DNA from: Populus alba
Taxonomy: Eukaryota > Streptophyta > Magnoliopsida > Malpighiales > Salicaceae
Assembly: GCF_005239225.2 (NCBI RefSeq)
Contig: NC_133300.1
Location: 14,413,875 to 14,477,874, forward strand
DNA length: 64,000 nucleotides
Direction: 5' to 3'
Each line of letters opens with the position of its first letter. The first letter of the stretch is position 1. The notes beneath the pieces are model-generated. The model did no database searches, was not told the DNA's origin, and was given only the letters and a program-made list of their open reading frames with translations. Both the position numbers and the translations under genes were made by a program. This document shows, piece after piece, positions 33,146 through 45,742 of the stretch.

Positions 33146-34010
33146 GACATTGATCGATATAGTCATGATTCATTCTCATCACATCTATAACCATTGTCCT
33201 TTAAGGATTATTGTTGTCATCTATAATTCCATGCACGTTGCTAAAACTAAAAATTGACTCAACCATCCTTTCTATCATAGTCTCTTAAGGAACAATTGGT
33301 TTTCCTTGCGCATACCAACATAAATATTTCTCCATGAACTATTTTAATAGAAGATGCATCGTTACAACATTTGGATCAAGAAACTTTTTATTTTTACACC
33401 TCTTGCATAGACACCTAATACCGTCTCCATTAATATTTCTCAAATTAGATATTGCGTGATTAATAAAACTTTAAACTCCATTATAATAATTCATCCTCCA
33501 CAATTATTGGGGTGAATCTTGATATATTTATGAACAATCATCCATCACTTCTATCAAACCTATATCAAATAATGATGACAACATGTATTAATTAACTATG
33601 TAAAACAAAATAAATTTGCAAAAATATTGGTTTAGCTCAAGATTATTCAACCTATTTTAATACTTCTCTTAATTCATTATCAATTATCTATATAGATACA
33701 AATTTGTACACTTTTATGAAAATTACAATTCGACAATAAAATTGACAAAATATAAAATGGACCCGTTAAACAAGCCATTATTTATTTCATCACAACACAT
33801 TTAAGTCGGTAATTCGATATAAGTTTCAACAATTTATAAACAAATATAATTTTACAAAATCTAAAACAAACCATAACATGTACAAAATCATAAATCCATA
33901 CAACAAGTTTGTTTGGAAAAAAAAAAAAAAACAAGTAAACACGTAAACAAAATACATATACTACAAAAATATACAATAAAAAAAATAAAATTTTAAAATT
34001 ATATTCAAAT
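33146..34010 (-). pseudogene. Fossil CACTA transposase 5' end, copy B
   Basis: Segmental partner of 7041-7930, carrying the same decayed TnpD N-terminal text on the minus strand (cctaataccg.ctcc, atgcatcgttacaacatttgga) and the leader text. Frames are broken. Confidence 0.75.
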
Positions 34011-35130
34011 TAAAAAAAAGAAGAAGATAAATTTACTTTCTTAAAAGGAAATCCTTAACAAAATTTCAACAAAAATTCCATTCCAGTGTCTTAGACGACC
34101 TCTGATGCTTTGGGGGCTCGCCTTCATATATAAAGGAACTGGACCCCACTAATTATTGCACAAATATTAGGAAAGCTTTTATTTGTGGGATGCTGCTGTA
34201 AATATATTGATATGAGAGCTTATATTTATGTTGACCAAAGAAAAATCAAGAAAGCAATAGTGATAATAGATGAGTGACTAAGAGAGAAGAGAAGAAATAA
34301 ATAAGAATTATAAATAGGATTATTTAGTTTAGATTTAGTTTGGTGTTTTAATATAGAATATCATTGTGTTCAATTACAAGTGTAAATTTAATTTTTTTAG
34401 AAAAGGTCGATTTAACTATGAGTTTTTGGATCTTTATATTTATGGAGTTCAAATTAGTAGGTATCAGAGTAAGGTGCTAAAATCATGTTATAACCCTTTA
34501 TCTTTTTGTTTCTGTGTTATTTCATCGTTGTCGCTTGCATATAAAAACCTAGTTATAGAAAAAATTAGAAAAAAAGAGGAAGATTATTTGTGATATAGTT
34601 GAATACAATTAAAGAAAAAGAAAAAAAAAGATAAATGAAACCACTTAAAGAAAAAAAAAATTGTTATTGATTTCAGGTTTGATACATAAAAATCAATCTA
34701 AAAATAGTGTATTTACTTAGTTTGAATCATTTAAATCTTATTTCATTAGTTTTCATAATTTTTTAATGTTTATTTGTGTTTTTAATATAATTCATATTAC
34801 ACAAGAATTTGTTTTTCTATTCATGATTTTGTATTTATAGTTTTGTATTGATAATTTTTTTTTTTTTTTGTGAATTAATTTCTTAAAAAACTAAAATTTC
34901 TGAGATTAGATGGTAAAAAGTGAAATATAAGCTTGTTATAATGAACAACCAAAAATTTATATGAAATATGAGAGGATTGATATTTATTAAGTGTAAACAT
35001 GTGAGAGAGTGTGAGGATATATTTTCTATTAATATTAATGTTATTTCAAGATCTTGTAGATGTCAACCAAAAGATGACCATCACTATCATAATCTAATTT
35101 TTAACTCATTCGCTTTTAATTTAATTTTAG
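34011..35130 (+). other. Non-coding retroelement-like debris, copy B
   Basis: Partner of 7931-9040, including gtaggtatcagagtaagg at about 34458, which resembles an initiator-Met tRNA primer-binding site. No gene is seen. Confidence 0.4.
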
Positions 35131-36826
35131 GGGGTTAAAAGATCAGGAACCTGTTTGGAAAATTTTGAAACTCTAAGTACCATATTGAAAATGGTCATTC
35201 CCAAGTACAAAATGACGCAGTTTCCACACGCATTGTTTCTTCTTCTTCCTCTGGAACTGGAAGCCTGTCTGCAATAAAAAAAATAAGGGAAAGAAGGGAG
35301 AAGTGGGGGTGTCCCCATCTTACCAGAAAACACACCCAAGCTTACTCAGTGTTTTTGGTTTTCTTATGTCCCACACGACTCCATTAAAACGCCAAGGAAA
35401 CCGCCACCAATAGTCTGGCATGTGTGGGATTGTTGGTGCCCCAATCCGACTAAAACACAATGTCCCCAGGCCTCATCATGGTCTTAGGGAGATAAGCAGC
35501 AGGCAACCCTATAAAAGGTAAAGGAAAGAAAGAAAAAGGGATGGAAAAAAAGACGAAACAAAAACCAAAAAAACAGGGGACCTTTTGGGTTCCCTTTCAA
35601 AATACTAACAAAGGATTGCCCATGGTCTTTTAAACAAAAAATCACTAAACCTATATACGGAGGAAAAAAGAAGACAGGGAGACCAAGAGAGAATAGGGGA
35701 GAACAACACATCACAAAAAAAAAAATCAACACAGAGAACTAAGGATGAAAAGACGAAAAGGGATAGACAGGAAGCGAACGCAAGGGAAAAAAAAGGACAC
35801 AAATATAACGAGCAGACACAGAGGAGAGAGACCAAAGCAAGCCACCGTCTTCGATTTCTCCCACTGCATTATAATTCACTAGCACTGTTGCTGTGAATAA
35901 TAATTAACTCTTTGCTGTGCTGTGCTGTACAAGTCATGCGTGCTGCTGCCTAAGCCAGACGGGTCACTGGCTTGGGCCAGTGGCCGAGCTGGGTTGCTGG
36001 ATCTTGCCCACCCTGCTAGGCTAGATCCAGCCCAGTAAAAAAAAAAAAAAGTGGGTCAGGTCTAGGCCTCAGCCCTATTCGACCCAAGCTACTTTTGGTT
36101 AAGGGTATGATTGGCAAAATACACCCTTATGTCTTTTCCATATATTTTATTCATTTTTTGTTTGATATCTGGTCAAAAAAGATAAATTTAGGGATCTTTG
36201 TTGATTTATTTATGAGCCCCTTGTGCTTTATTTTATTTTTTTTCTTTGCATATTTTGTGTTTCATTACATGTTCAATCTATCTTTACTGCTAACGGAAAC
36301 CTGTTATGCAATGCATTTTTTTCTTCTTGTCTAAAAAGAGCAACAATAAAAAAATAGAAAAAAAGGCATAGAAAAATTATTTCTTCTTCATTGAAATTCA
36401 AATCTTGTGGATTTATTTACTAGCGTTAGAGTACGGAATACTACACTTTTTGGATTCTGCAATATTTACCAATGCTAGAGCTGTAAATATTTGTAAGTAA
36501 ATGTTCACGGACGCCAGAGTCAGGAACATTATAGGAAGACCCAAAAAAAAAACAAAGAGAAAAACAAATTCTTAACAATTTTAAACAAAACAAGCAATGC
36601 ACTTGCCTTAGGTAGGACGTTTAAGGGGTGATAATATATTTCTTTTTGTGTAACCAGTCTCGTACCATAGAATCTCTGTTAACCAATTAGGGTTTCTAGT
36701 GACCATAATATTAGGTGACGACTCCTTGAACTAGACCTTTTCTCAAAAAAAAAAAAAAGATGTTAGATAACTATTTTTTTTCCATGAAAATTTTTTAATC
36801 GATCGCCACGATGTCCGGGTATGACA
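35131..36826 (+). mobile_element. Degenerate Tat/Ogre-like LTR, copy B
   Basis: Same right edge (gggtatgaca at 36826) and TATA-like ctataaaagg (35509-35518) as copy A. It contains about 0.5 kb (about 35625-36145) that copy A lacks, including GC-richer text with gggccagtggccgagctggg and ctagatccagccc, similar in style to the outer LTR of the young element (59450-59550). Confidence 0.65.
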
Positions 36827-37607
36827 ATCACAATCAAAGGATAAAAATAATTTAGAATGAGATTATTTGGCTATGTAACAAAAATTATAGATAATAAAAA
36901 TTAGGTTTTGGAGAAGTTATGAATATGATGGTTGGATTGAGAACTAAAGTAGTTAACCTTCAAAAATGGGACAGTTTATAGAGGTATCAAGGGTAGAAGG
37001 CTCGCAAGATGAGCTATTTCACCTTCAAAGGAGTCCATAGCAAAAAATATAGATGAGGAAGTTGAAGATTTTGATAATTGGCATGTACTAGGTTTTGGCA
37101 ATATAAGACTCACAAACATGCGGTAGTTCGACCACAAGATTATTCCAACCATAGAAAAGTAGATAAGGAGGATGGTTTTCATGATTATTTGAATTAAAAT
37201 GAAGATTTTGACTTTTCAAAGTAAAAACGATTCTGAAATACATTTGAAAATAGGAGAAAAAAAGATAGTTGATTTTTATTGTTGCCATTACTATGAGAAA
37301 AAGAAGGTAAAACTTATTGTTATTGTGGTTTTTGACTATACAATGTTGTTGGATCAAATTGTTTTAGGTAGAAGAAGGAGTTGAGAGAGACCCGTAGAAA
37401 CTTAGGATGAGATAAAAGCAATCATGAAAAAAAAAAGAAGAGGTTTGTTATTAGATATTATTATAGGTAATTATTCTAGAGATTCTAGAGTTTAACTCAA
37501 GGGCATAAAAGTATAGAGGATTACCACGAGAAGATGAACATTGATTGATTATAGCTAATGTTATGGATGATTAAAAGTCTACAATGACAAGATTTTTGAA
37601 TGGTTTG
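36827..37607 (+). pseudogene. Ty3/gypsy gag remnant, copy B
   Basis: A frame at 37199-37384 retains ILTFQSKNDSEIHLK, IGEKKIVDF and KKVKLIVIVVFDYT, recognisable as the N-terminal part of a plant gypsy gag core. The following DEIKAIMK and QGHKSIEDYH-like phrases (about 37407-37540) are in other frames. The rest of gag-pol is absent. Confidence 0.68.
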
Positions 37608-38170
37608 TGTTACAACCCAATTTTAGGTACCTTAAAAATTATCTTTTATTTTATACAAATATAAAAAAGAGGGATCTACATGTATACATAAGAGATGGAG
37701 GGACCAAACTGGATCTTTGAAATGTTTTAGAAACTCAATTGCACCCTTTAAAGACCTAAATATGAAAAGTAATGCAAATTCAAGGCTAACTTAAATGAAT
37801 ATTGGAAACATTTACATAAAATTAGGTCTGAGAACCTAATTAGATTTTTAATAAGTTAATTTAATTTAATCATAGGTCTAATTAAAGGTTGAATTAAGTT
37901 TATAAATTAATTTAGACTAAAATTAAAAAAATTAATTAAGTGCAAGGATTTAATTAGACTTTTAATAGGTCAACTTAATATAACGAAGGACCTAATTAGT
38001 GAAAAACTAAGTTTGAAAGCTTAATTGAAAAGATTGGAATTTTGAAAGACCAGACTTAATTTTTACAAGATTAATCAGATGAAATTAGGGGTGAAATTAC
38101 AAGCAAATCAAAGTTTAGGGGTTAGTTAAAGATAAATTGAAGAAATTCAAAACCAAAACCTTGTCCATAA
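37608..38170 (+). mobile_element. Truncated 3' LTR start of the gypsy remnant, copy B
   Basis: Starts tgttacaaccc and stays closely parallel to 10967-11570. It ends where the RALF 3' flank begins (attgaattctcgaccac at about 38197). Confidence 0.55.
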
Positions 38171-38415
38171 AAATAAATAAATTAGGGGTACGAGATTGAA
38201 TTCTCGACCACAATTAACGTAATTTAAAGTTTAACGCGAATTTATTCTAGCATGAGAGTTATATGCTTCAATTCAAGACCCACTCGATCCAACAGCTAAT
38301 AATAACAGTAGTAGTAAGGGAATTTAACAAACTCCCTAAAAAAAGAGTACATATTAGAGAGAGACCTCCCTCCATCACGCATGGGCATGGAATAACTGCT
38401 AGTAGATTAATGAAA

Positions 38416-38772
38416 CTAGCAGGTGCATTTGTACACCGACATCCAGTTCTCTTTAAAACGACCATGAGGAACGCAATATCGGTTGCCTCGGCCGCAACGA
38501 AACAAGCTGTATCGATGTGGGCCGTCACCAAACACTGCTCCCTTTTTGTGGACAGCATGGTATGCTTTATTGAGAGAGCCAGTAATAAGAATCCTGTTAA
38601 TTTCAGAATCCATCATGAACTCCAAATCTAAGATGGAATCAGCTATGGAGTAGGAGGGGACGTCACCCTCCATTTCCGGCAGTGAAATACTAGCACCGCA
38701 ACTTTTTGTGTTGAGCAGCATCATCATCAACAACAACGACAATGTTAGAGCGGACAAGGAAAGACTCTTCAT
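38416..38772 (-). CDS. RALF-3: RALF-like secreted cysteine-rich peptide
   Basis: 118 residues, single exon. MKSLSLSALTLSLLLMMMLL is a clear signal peptide; a longer upstream in-frame start (38946) was rejected because it would bury that peptide and has no homology. The propeptide carries EFMMDSEINRIL (about 51-62). The C-terminal part has Cys93 and Cys100 in RCGRGNRYCVP. The third family cysteine is Trp110 (KENWMSVY; compare KKNCLSVY in RALF-1), and the end reads YKCTC (Cys116, Cys118) instead of YKRTC, so four cysteines remain in a new spacing. A TATA-like box on the minus strand lies at 38841-38848, about 70 bp upstream. RALFs are apoplastic ligands of CrRLK1L receptors; this copy may be functional, altered or decaying. 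Confidence 0.75.
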   Translation of the reverse strand: MKSLSLSALTLSLLLMMMLLNTKSCGASISLPEMEGDVPSYSIADSILDLEFMMDSEINRILITGSLNKAYHAVHKKGAVFGDGPHRYSLFRCGRGNRYCVPHGRFKENWMSVYKCTC

Positions 38773-38990
38773 AGTATCTCTCTTATGTTTCGCTAGCTCT
38801 TTCAATGCTAATCTATGATAAAAGCGAGCTGGTAACTCTGTATATATGGGATAGGGTGGCAATGATCGGCGGTCTTGAGGTGATAAGATGATCGAGGAAT
38901 GTGGCAACGCTGGATTGGTTAGCTCATACATAAAAAATGACATCACGAGAGATCCCTTTCATGCTCTAATTGAGTGGATCAACAGCACTA
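38773..38990 (-). promoter_or_regulatory. RALF-3 upstream region
   Basis: On the minus strand it contains CATATATA (38841-38848). It also carries the text gaggaatgtggcaac (38893-38907, plus strand) and a tgacatcacgag segment shared by the upstream regions of RALF-2 and RALF-4, so the promoter is conserved among the copies. Confidence 0.55.
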
Positions 38991-40290
38991 TACAATTAAT
39001 TTCTCTTGACAAAACGAAAGGCACTGTAATGTGCTCTAAAACGAAAGGTTCTAAACAGTGTTCTAGATCAGCTATTAATATACGTCGCTACGTACGGGTT
39101 AAATATTTTTATTTTTTATGATGAATGTAGATAAAGAGAAGAGTGAATCCGGAGATCAAAATGTGAAATTTTTTAAAGCAATAGGTTATAATTATAATGA
39201 ATGAAGACAAACACTAGAAAAAATGGTTATAATTAATGAGTTCTCTTCTTAGTTTATGAAGAGTTAGAGATTTAGATTATTTCATAAAACAATGCAATTT
39301 AAATTTGATGTTCCTTTTTATTTCACTATTATGAGAGATTATTTAAAAGTTTATGGTTAAGAGAAAAAAAGATTAAGTACAATTCTTAGGGATTAATGAT
39401 TGTGCTTAACAACTGATATATGAATATTAGTCCAAAACATTAATTATATTTATTTAACAGCTCATTGAATTGATAATAAATGTATCTATCTAGTTTTATG
39501 CATTTAGGTTCATTAAACAATGCTCCCAATTAACACTTGAGTGCCACTGATGAATATTCTTGGGTAACTTATTTCTTAATTTTAAAAGCCAAGACAAGAG
39601 GTGTTACTCTCTATTAGTGTTCAAGACAACCCAAAACACTACGAAAAAATAATTAAATACATTTGATTTTCAGACACAGTTTAAAAATAAATGAGAGTTT
39701 ATTGTTTTTGATATGGAATGTCATCTCAATAAGCCTTTTTGAAGTGGATTGAGACCAATTGGAATTTGCAAACTAGTTCTAAAGCCTAAAAATGTATATA
39801 TGAAAAAATAGGAGGAAATAAGATGTTGTCAAGCTAAAACAACACTAGTAATTATTAAAAACACATCAAAATACAAGATGAAAACTATTCTATAGGTATT
39901 GACCAGATGCAATTTTGAAAATAAAAGAAAATAATTTGGAAAATACAGGACTTGGTGAAAGATAGATCTTTTAGAAGACCTGCTTTAGTTGGTTTTATGG
40001 ATGACTTGAAGAAAACAAACTAAACCATACCAGTGCAGCACAAACACATTAACACAATTAAATGAAACAAACAACAACTATAAGATCCAGTTATGGCTTC
40101 CAAACCTTATCACTATGAACATAGGATACTAAAAATGTGTAATTTAGTCTCCACACCAGCAACCTACACAAAGCAAGAACAATATGATATCATACACGTA
40201 AGGTCATCCAACATTAGTATTAGAATATTGCAGCCAAAAACATTTTAAGTCCTTTCCTTGCTGCTTGTCATGGGTGCAATGTGACAATAG
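38991..40290. other. Intergenic DNA
   Basis: AT-rich, no recognised gene, RNA gene or transposon. Confidence 0.5.
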
Positions 40291-40299
40291 AGGCAACGT

Positions 40300-43200
40300 A
40301 TGAGGTTTAATGTGCCTCCTAAAGAGGTGTGTGTTGTTGGGAAGGAAAAGGTTTTGGGTTTAATAATAAAATTATGATTAAGGTTCAGGTGTCACCATCT
40401 AGTAATAGTATACCTAAGGTAAACTGCATTATTGTTTGATTATTTTTCTAGGTAAGTTTCTATTCATTGCTCTCGTCTAAGGTTCAAGGTAAATCTTTTT
40501 CTGTGTGAGTCTTTATTTTATTAGGTTAAATCCTAATCATTCTAAAATCTAAAATTTTAGCATCGTATTTATTTTACACCTTGTATCTTTAGTTCTTGAG
40601 AGTGTACTCTAATGTGTAGTTTTGAACTTTTAGATATTAAAGTCTATATCAAAATCCCTAAAAAAAAAATGTTTGGTAAAGACGTTTTGACATGTTGACT
40701 AAATCCTAATGGATAATCATAAACTGGTTGTAATATCCAATTTACATTTTAAAAACATAAGAAAAAAACAAAATTTTTAATGAAAATATGCATGGAAAAC
40801 ATTTTAGGATTTGGTCATATGTATGGAAACAAAACATTTTTTTCTATTTTTGTTTTCTAAAAAGAGAAATTAATTTAAAAGTTTTGAATTTTTTTTTTGA
40901 ATTTTGTTTTAGAAATATTTCAAAGAAAACCGAGTATTTTAATACTAGATTTATATCTTACAATGTAAATATATAGCCCGATATTATCCAAAATTAGTAG
41001 AAAAACATGTGATAAAATCACAATTTTTTTGAAAGGATTTTTGAATTTTTTTTGGATTTGTTTCACTTTTTTAGTATTATAAAATTTATGGGTTGCGTCG
41101 GTCCAGATAACTGGGCAGAACTCAGCCCAAAAAAGGTTGGGTTGGGCTGATCTCAACCTAACATATCTTTTTTTTTTCTCTCTCTTTTTTAGGCCGAGCC
41201 GAACCAAAACAATTCCAGCCCAGGCCCGCATGGTTGCTCGCCCGACCCAACAAGCGTGCTAATTAATTATGCTGCATGCAGAATGAATTCTCATTCGATA
41301 TTCAGCAACTCGGTTGCAGCAATTGAGGGGCTGCACTACATGGCACCAAAATGCCTTGCTGTAGGTCTAACTAGTCGTGACAAGGAGGGGTTGGCGTGAG
41401 GTTGGTGGCAGCATTGATGGAGGAGTTGACAGTCAGAGGTAGAGGGAGAAAAAAAGAAGAAACGACTCTATAGGAAAGAGAGAGAGAGAGAGAGGAAGCA
41501 AGTGGCGACAACTCCTGGTGGGCGGTAATTGGTTGGGCTAGCGGTCTATGGTGGAGCTTGTGACGGACAAGCTTTTGGTGGCGTTGGTCAGCGGCTAGAA
41601 CAATAGAGAGAGAAGGAGAGAAAAAATGTGCAGAAACCAAAAGGGTCTGATTTTTGGCTGATTTGTACCAAATGTTCTTCTTTTTCAAGCCATGGAATCC
41701 ACCCTTATTTATAAGGGGTGGAAGAGGAACGTTTTGTATCTAATTATGCCAAATTGTGGCCTTTGGTTCGGCTAAAAAGGATCCCAACCGTTGGTTCAAA
41801 GTGTGCATCATGAGCTATTAAATCTACAGGAAAATGACTAGTCAAGTTGGACACTTTAGGCTGGCACCATAACTGTTGTGGTTTCAATCAACTTGAACGG
41901 ACCATTCTAGGTTGGGCACTTTAGGCCGACGCCATAACCGTTGTTGTGTCAATCAGCTTAAACGAACCATTTTGGGTTGAAGAGAAATGTCAGGCAATTA
42001 TTTACATGCATGTTTTGTCAAATTTGGTAAATATTAGAGGCATTAAATGCACCTGCAAAGAGGTAGCCTAAGCAGTTGTGGTGCCAATCAGTTTGAAATG
42101 ACCATTCTAGGTTGGGCACTTTAGGCTGGCGTCATAACCGTTGTTGCGTCAATCAGCTTGAACGGACCATTTCGGGTTAAAGAGAAATGTCAGGTGATTA
42201 TTTACATGCATATTTTGTCAAATTTTATGAATGTTAGAGGCATTAAATGCACTTGCAAAGGAGGTAACCTGAGTAGTTGTGGTGTCAATCAGTTTGAACG
42301 GACCATTCTAGGTTGGACACTTTAGGCCGGCGCCACAACCATTATGGTGTCAAACAGCTTGAACAGACCATTCCGGGTTGAAGGGAAATGTCAGGTGATT
42401 ATTTGCATGCATGTTTTGTCAAATTTGGTGAATGTTAGAGACATTAAATGCACCTGCAAAGTAGGTAACCTGAGCAGTTATGGTGTCAATTAGTTTGAAC
42501 GGACCATTCTAGGTTGGACACTTTAGGCCGGCGCCACAACCATTATGGTGTTAATCAGCTTGAACGGACCATTCCAGGTTGAAAGGAAATGTCAGGTGAT
42601 TATTTGCATGCATGTTTTGTCAAATTTGGTGAATGTTAGACGCATTAAATGCACCTGCAAAGTAGTTAACCTGAGTAACTTTTCTGTGTAAAAAGGAAGA
42701 CGATAATGAACAGTGCATCAGATGACGTGTCGTCTGATTCATTTTTTTCCAAAGTTCAATGTAGTCCTCCAAAAAACTAATTTAGTTTAATTGCACCCCC
42801 AATTGACCCTAAATTTCTACTTTAATACAATTTAGCTCTTGCCGAACTTCAATTTGAACCCCAGATTTCAGCGGCTTTTACACTTTGATCCTTGGTCTTA
42901 GATTTATGCAATTTGACCCTCAATTGACCATGAAACTTTCAATTTTCTTTTAATTTCACCCTTGTTTTTTGTCAATTAAGCCCCTATAGTTCAACGTCTT
43001 TTGCAAAATGATCATTGGCTGCAAAAAATTTTAATTTGACCCCTAATTGACCTTAAAATTTTAATTTTCTTGCAATTTTTCCGCTGATTTCAATTAATTA
43101 ACTTGGTAAAAATTAAATTTGGTCTCTTAAATTCCAATATTCTCAATTAAGGCCAAATTGGGCTCCCAAACTTAATTTTTCATCAATTAAGCCCCTAATA

Positions 43201-43480
43201 AAATTAATTTGACCCATTTAAAGTATAATTAAGTCCTTGCACTTAATTAAATCCTTCAATTGGACCCAAATTAATCCTTAAACATAATTAAACTTTAATT
43301 TAACCCATGATTAAATCAAATTGGCCTATTAAAAATTTAATTATGTTCTTGGACTTTAGTTTTATGCAAATTTGTCCAATAATAATTTAATTTGATCTTG
43401 AATTTTGCATTGTTTCTCTATTTTTTAGGCATAATAAGGTATAATTAGGCCTTGAATTTTCTTTAAAATTACAGCTTGAT
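40300..43480 (-). mobile_element. Old Tat/Ogre-like LTR or LTR fragment, minus orientation
   Basis: 40380-40445 (ggtgtcaccatctagtaata ... ctaaggtaaactgcattatt) resembles the inner LTR text at 56105-56245. 41100-41260 has ggttgggctgatctcaacc and cccaggcccgc, like 59460-59550. 42760-43450 has the alternating gcacccccaattgaccc / aattaagtcc text of the outer LTR at 60480-61060. The order matches the minus-strand LTR at 58793-61234. No coding region is joined to it and the edges are uncertain. Confidence 0.55.
41840..42690. repeat. Tandem array of about four 200-bp units
   Basis: The phrase accattctaggttgg starts at 41901, 42101, 42302 and 42503, a period of 200-201 bp. Each unit also holds aaatgtcagg, catgcat.ttttgtcaaatt and cattaaatgcac.tgcaaag. 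Each unit has an internal half-repeat (cactttaggc.g.cgccataaccgtt). It lies inside the old LTR. Confidence 0.92.
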
Positions 43481-43489
43481 TTAATGTAT

Positions 43490-44316
43490 TATTTTGGCAT
43501 TCTCCCCGACCTTCTTTCTCCACATCACCAATTTTTATTTTATTTTTTGGTTTTTGATTTTGAAAAAAAGTGAATTTTAAAGAATAACTCAAAAATAAAT
43601 TATGACACTGCTCATGACATCTTATCACAAACTTAAAACATTTTTTTTTTTAAGGCATGAATGGCATTAAACAACTATAATAAATCAAACAAATGACCCT
43701 AAAGTCTCAAACAAATCAAATTCAAGCTTAAACCCACACAACAAGACTCAAGATTACTAAAAATGACAACTTTAAACATTCTTTCATATGGTAATGCCAG
43801 ATTAATAACTTAGGTTTATACACAACAACGGACATCATCATTATTCAAAATGACACTTGAAGTAAAAGGCAGTGATAAAGATTATACTTAGATTGGAGAG
43901 CAAAATATAGTTGAAGTAGCTTTGAATCAATGGATTCCTAATGGTTGTATACCCCTCATTGTCTTTCTCTTTATCCAAGATATAGAGAAAAATAGGCACA
44001 CAAACCGTAATTTTTCTTCTTTTTCTCAATATCACAATCATTCTGTAGTGGTAATAATATTATATATCCAATTCCTTTTTCCCTCTTTTTTTTTTCTAGC
44101 TTTCTAAACATTATACCTTTTTTTATAGAATGGTCCATGACTTTTATTCAAGAAGCTCATTTACCTTGCATTATTGTTGTTGTTATAAATATTAAATTTT
44201 ATTATCACTCTCATAAAATAATCAAAAATATAAAATAATCATAATATCAACCTAGTAACAAATTTAAGTACCTTTAAAAGATAAATTATTCGGAATATAC
44301 AGGAAAATATATAAAA

Positions 44317-44371
<55 letters not shown>

Positions 44372-44746
44372 TGGATTTGGGTTTTTCACAAGCAGAAAGA
44401 AGAGGTTTCCATCACTAATTTGAATGGTTAAAGAATAAGTTTTTTTTTTTAAACGCATGCGATGGGAAAGGTTTTTTATCTTTACAAATTATGCATTAAA
44501 TATTTTTTTTATGTAATTAAAAACATAAAAGGAAATAACTTTAGTTAAGCAGGGAGAACATTGTCTATTAAAATATTCCCAGCCCTTGATTTAAGTCGAA
44601 GGGCTAAAATTAAACAAACATGATATATCATGTTAACAATAACTTGAATGAAGCTCCCTCCATGTAAACATGTATTAACAATTAATTATATTAAAAAAAA
44701 GAATATTAAGGGAAATAAAATATAAATATTACCATTGTAGAGAAAC
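43490..44746. other. AT-rich DNA with (TA)n microsatellite
   Basis: A TA run spans 44320-44371 with one break. No gene was recognised. The last few bases before 44747 are the left flank of the CACTA insertion and may be the RALF-4 3' flank. Confidence 0.5.
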
Positions 44747-44749
44747 TTA

Positions 44750-45430
44750 CACTACCAGAAAATCGCTAAATACAAACGGACATACCGACGGAATTTTTTC
44801 TGTCGGTATTTTTCGGCCGAAATCACCGACGGACAATATTCATCGGTAATTCGGTCGGTCATTACCGACGGACTCCGTCCGTCGGTAATTACCGACCGAA
44901 TTACCGACCGAAAATTCAGAATTAATGAAAAAAGGGCGGGCAGTGGCGCGGAGGTTTTGGCGGGTGATGTTTCCGACGGAATTAAAAACTGGGGCCCGTA
45001 CGCGTGATGGGACCTATTCACCGTCAAAAAATACCGACGGAATCACCGACGGATTTGAAATGCCAGATCCGTACCGGTGATGTGACGGGTGCACCGTTAA
45101 AAATACCGACGGAATCACCGAGGAATTTGAAATGCCAGGTCCGTGCGGTGACGTGTCGATTGCCCGTTAGAATTGCCGACGGTCTTGCCGACGGATTCAC
45201 CGACGGGCTTTATTCCGTCGGTAAGTCCGTCGGCAAAAGTGAATATATGGCTCCTCTGCCGACACTCTCTCCCCCATTTCTCCTTCTTCTTCCTAATCCT
45301 AACCCTCCCCATCTGCAAAATAACCAGCCCCCCCTCGCCCCAAAACAAGAATTTTGCTCATCTCAGCACAACAAGTTGTATTTGTTTTGTGGTCACAGCA
45401 TCCGTGTTCTGATTTACCGACGGATTTTAT
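44750..45430 (+). repeat. CACTA copy 2, 5' terminal and subterminal repeats
   Basis: At least a dozen copies of ACCGACGGA or TCCGTCGGT in both orientations lie between the terminus and 45430, many forming short palindromes such as accgacggactccgtccgtcgg (44865-44887). Expected role: TnpA binding and synapsis of the ends. Confidence 0.9.
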
Positions 45431-45742
45431 CATTTTTTGTAAGTAATTCTATCTTTTAAAATTTTAACATTTAAATGTTAATTTTTATTGTTTTTTTTAG
45501 TATATGTATTATTTTTTTTAGTAGATGTACATGTTTTTATTGTTATTTCTCAAACAAACTTGTAGTATATGAATGTATAATTTTATACTTGTTATGGTTT
45601 GTTTTAGATTTTGTAAGATTGTATTTTTTTGAAAATTGTTAAAATTTAATTTGTAGAATTACCGAATTACATGTTTGTGTTTTGAAATAATTAAGAGCTT
45701 GCTTAATTAATGGGTCCTTTTTATAGAGGTTCGATAGAAGTC

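Noticed and set aside
38773..38946. Extended N-terminus for RALF-3 (176 residues)
   Set aside because: The extra 58 residues precede a clear signal peptide, are not present in the other copies and overlap the TATA-like box. The ATG at 38772 matches RALF-2 and RALF-4.
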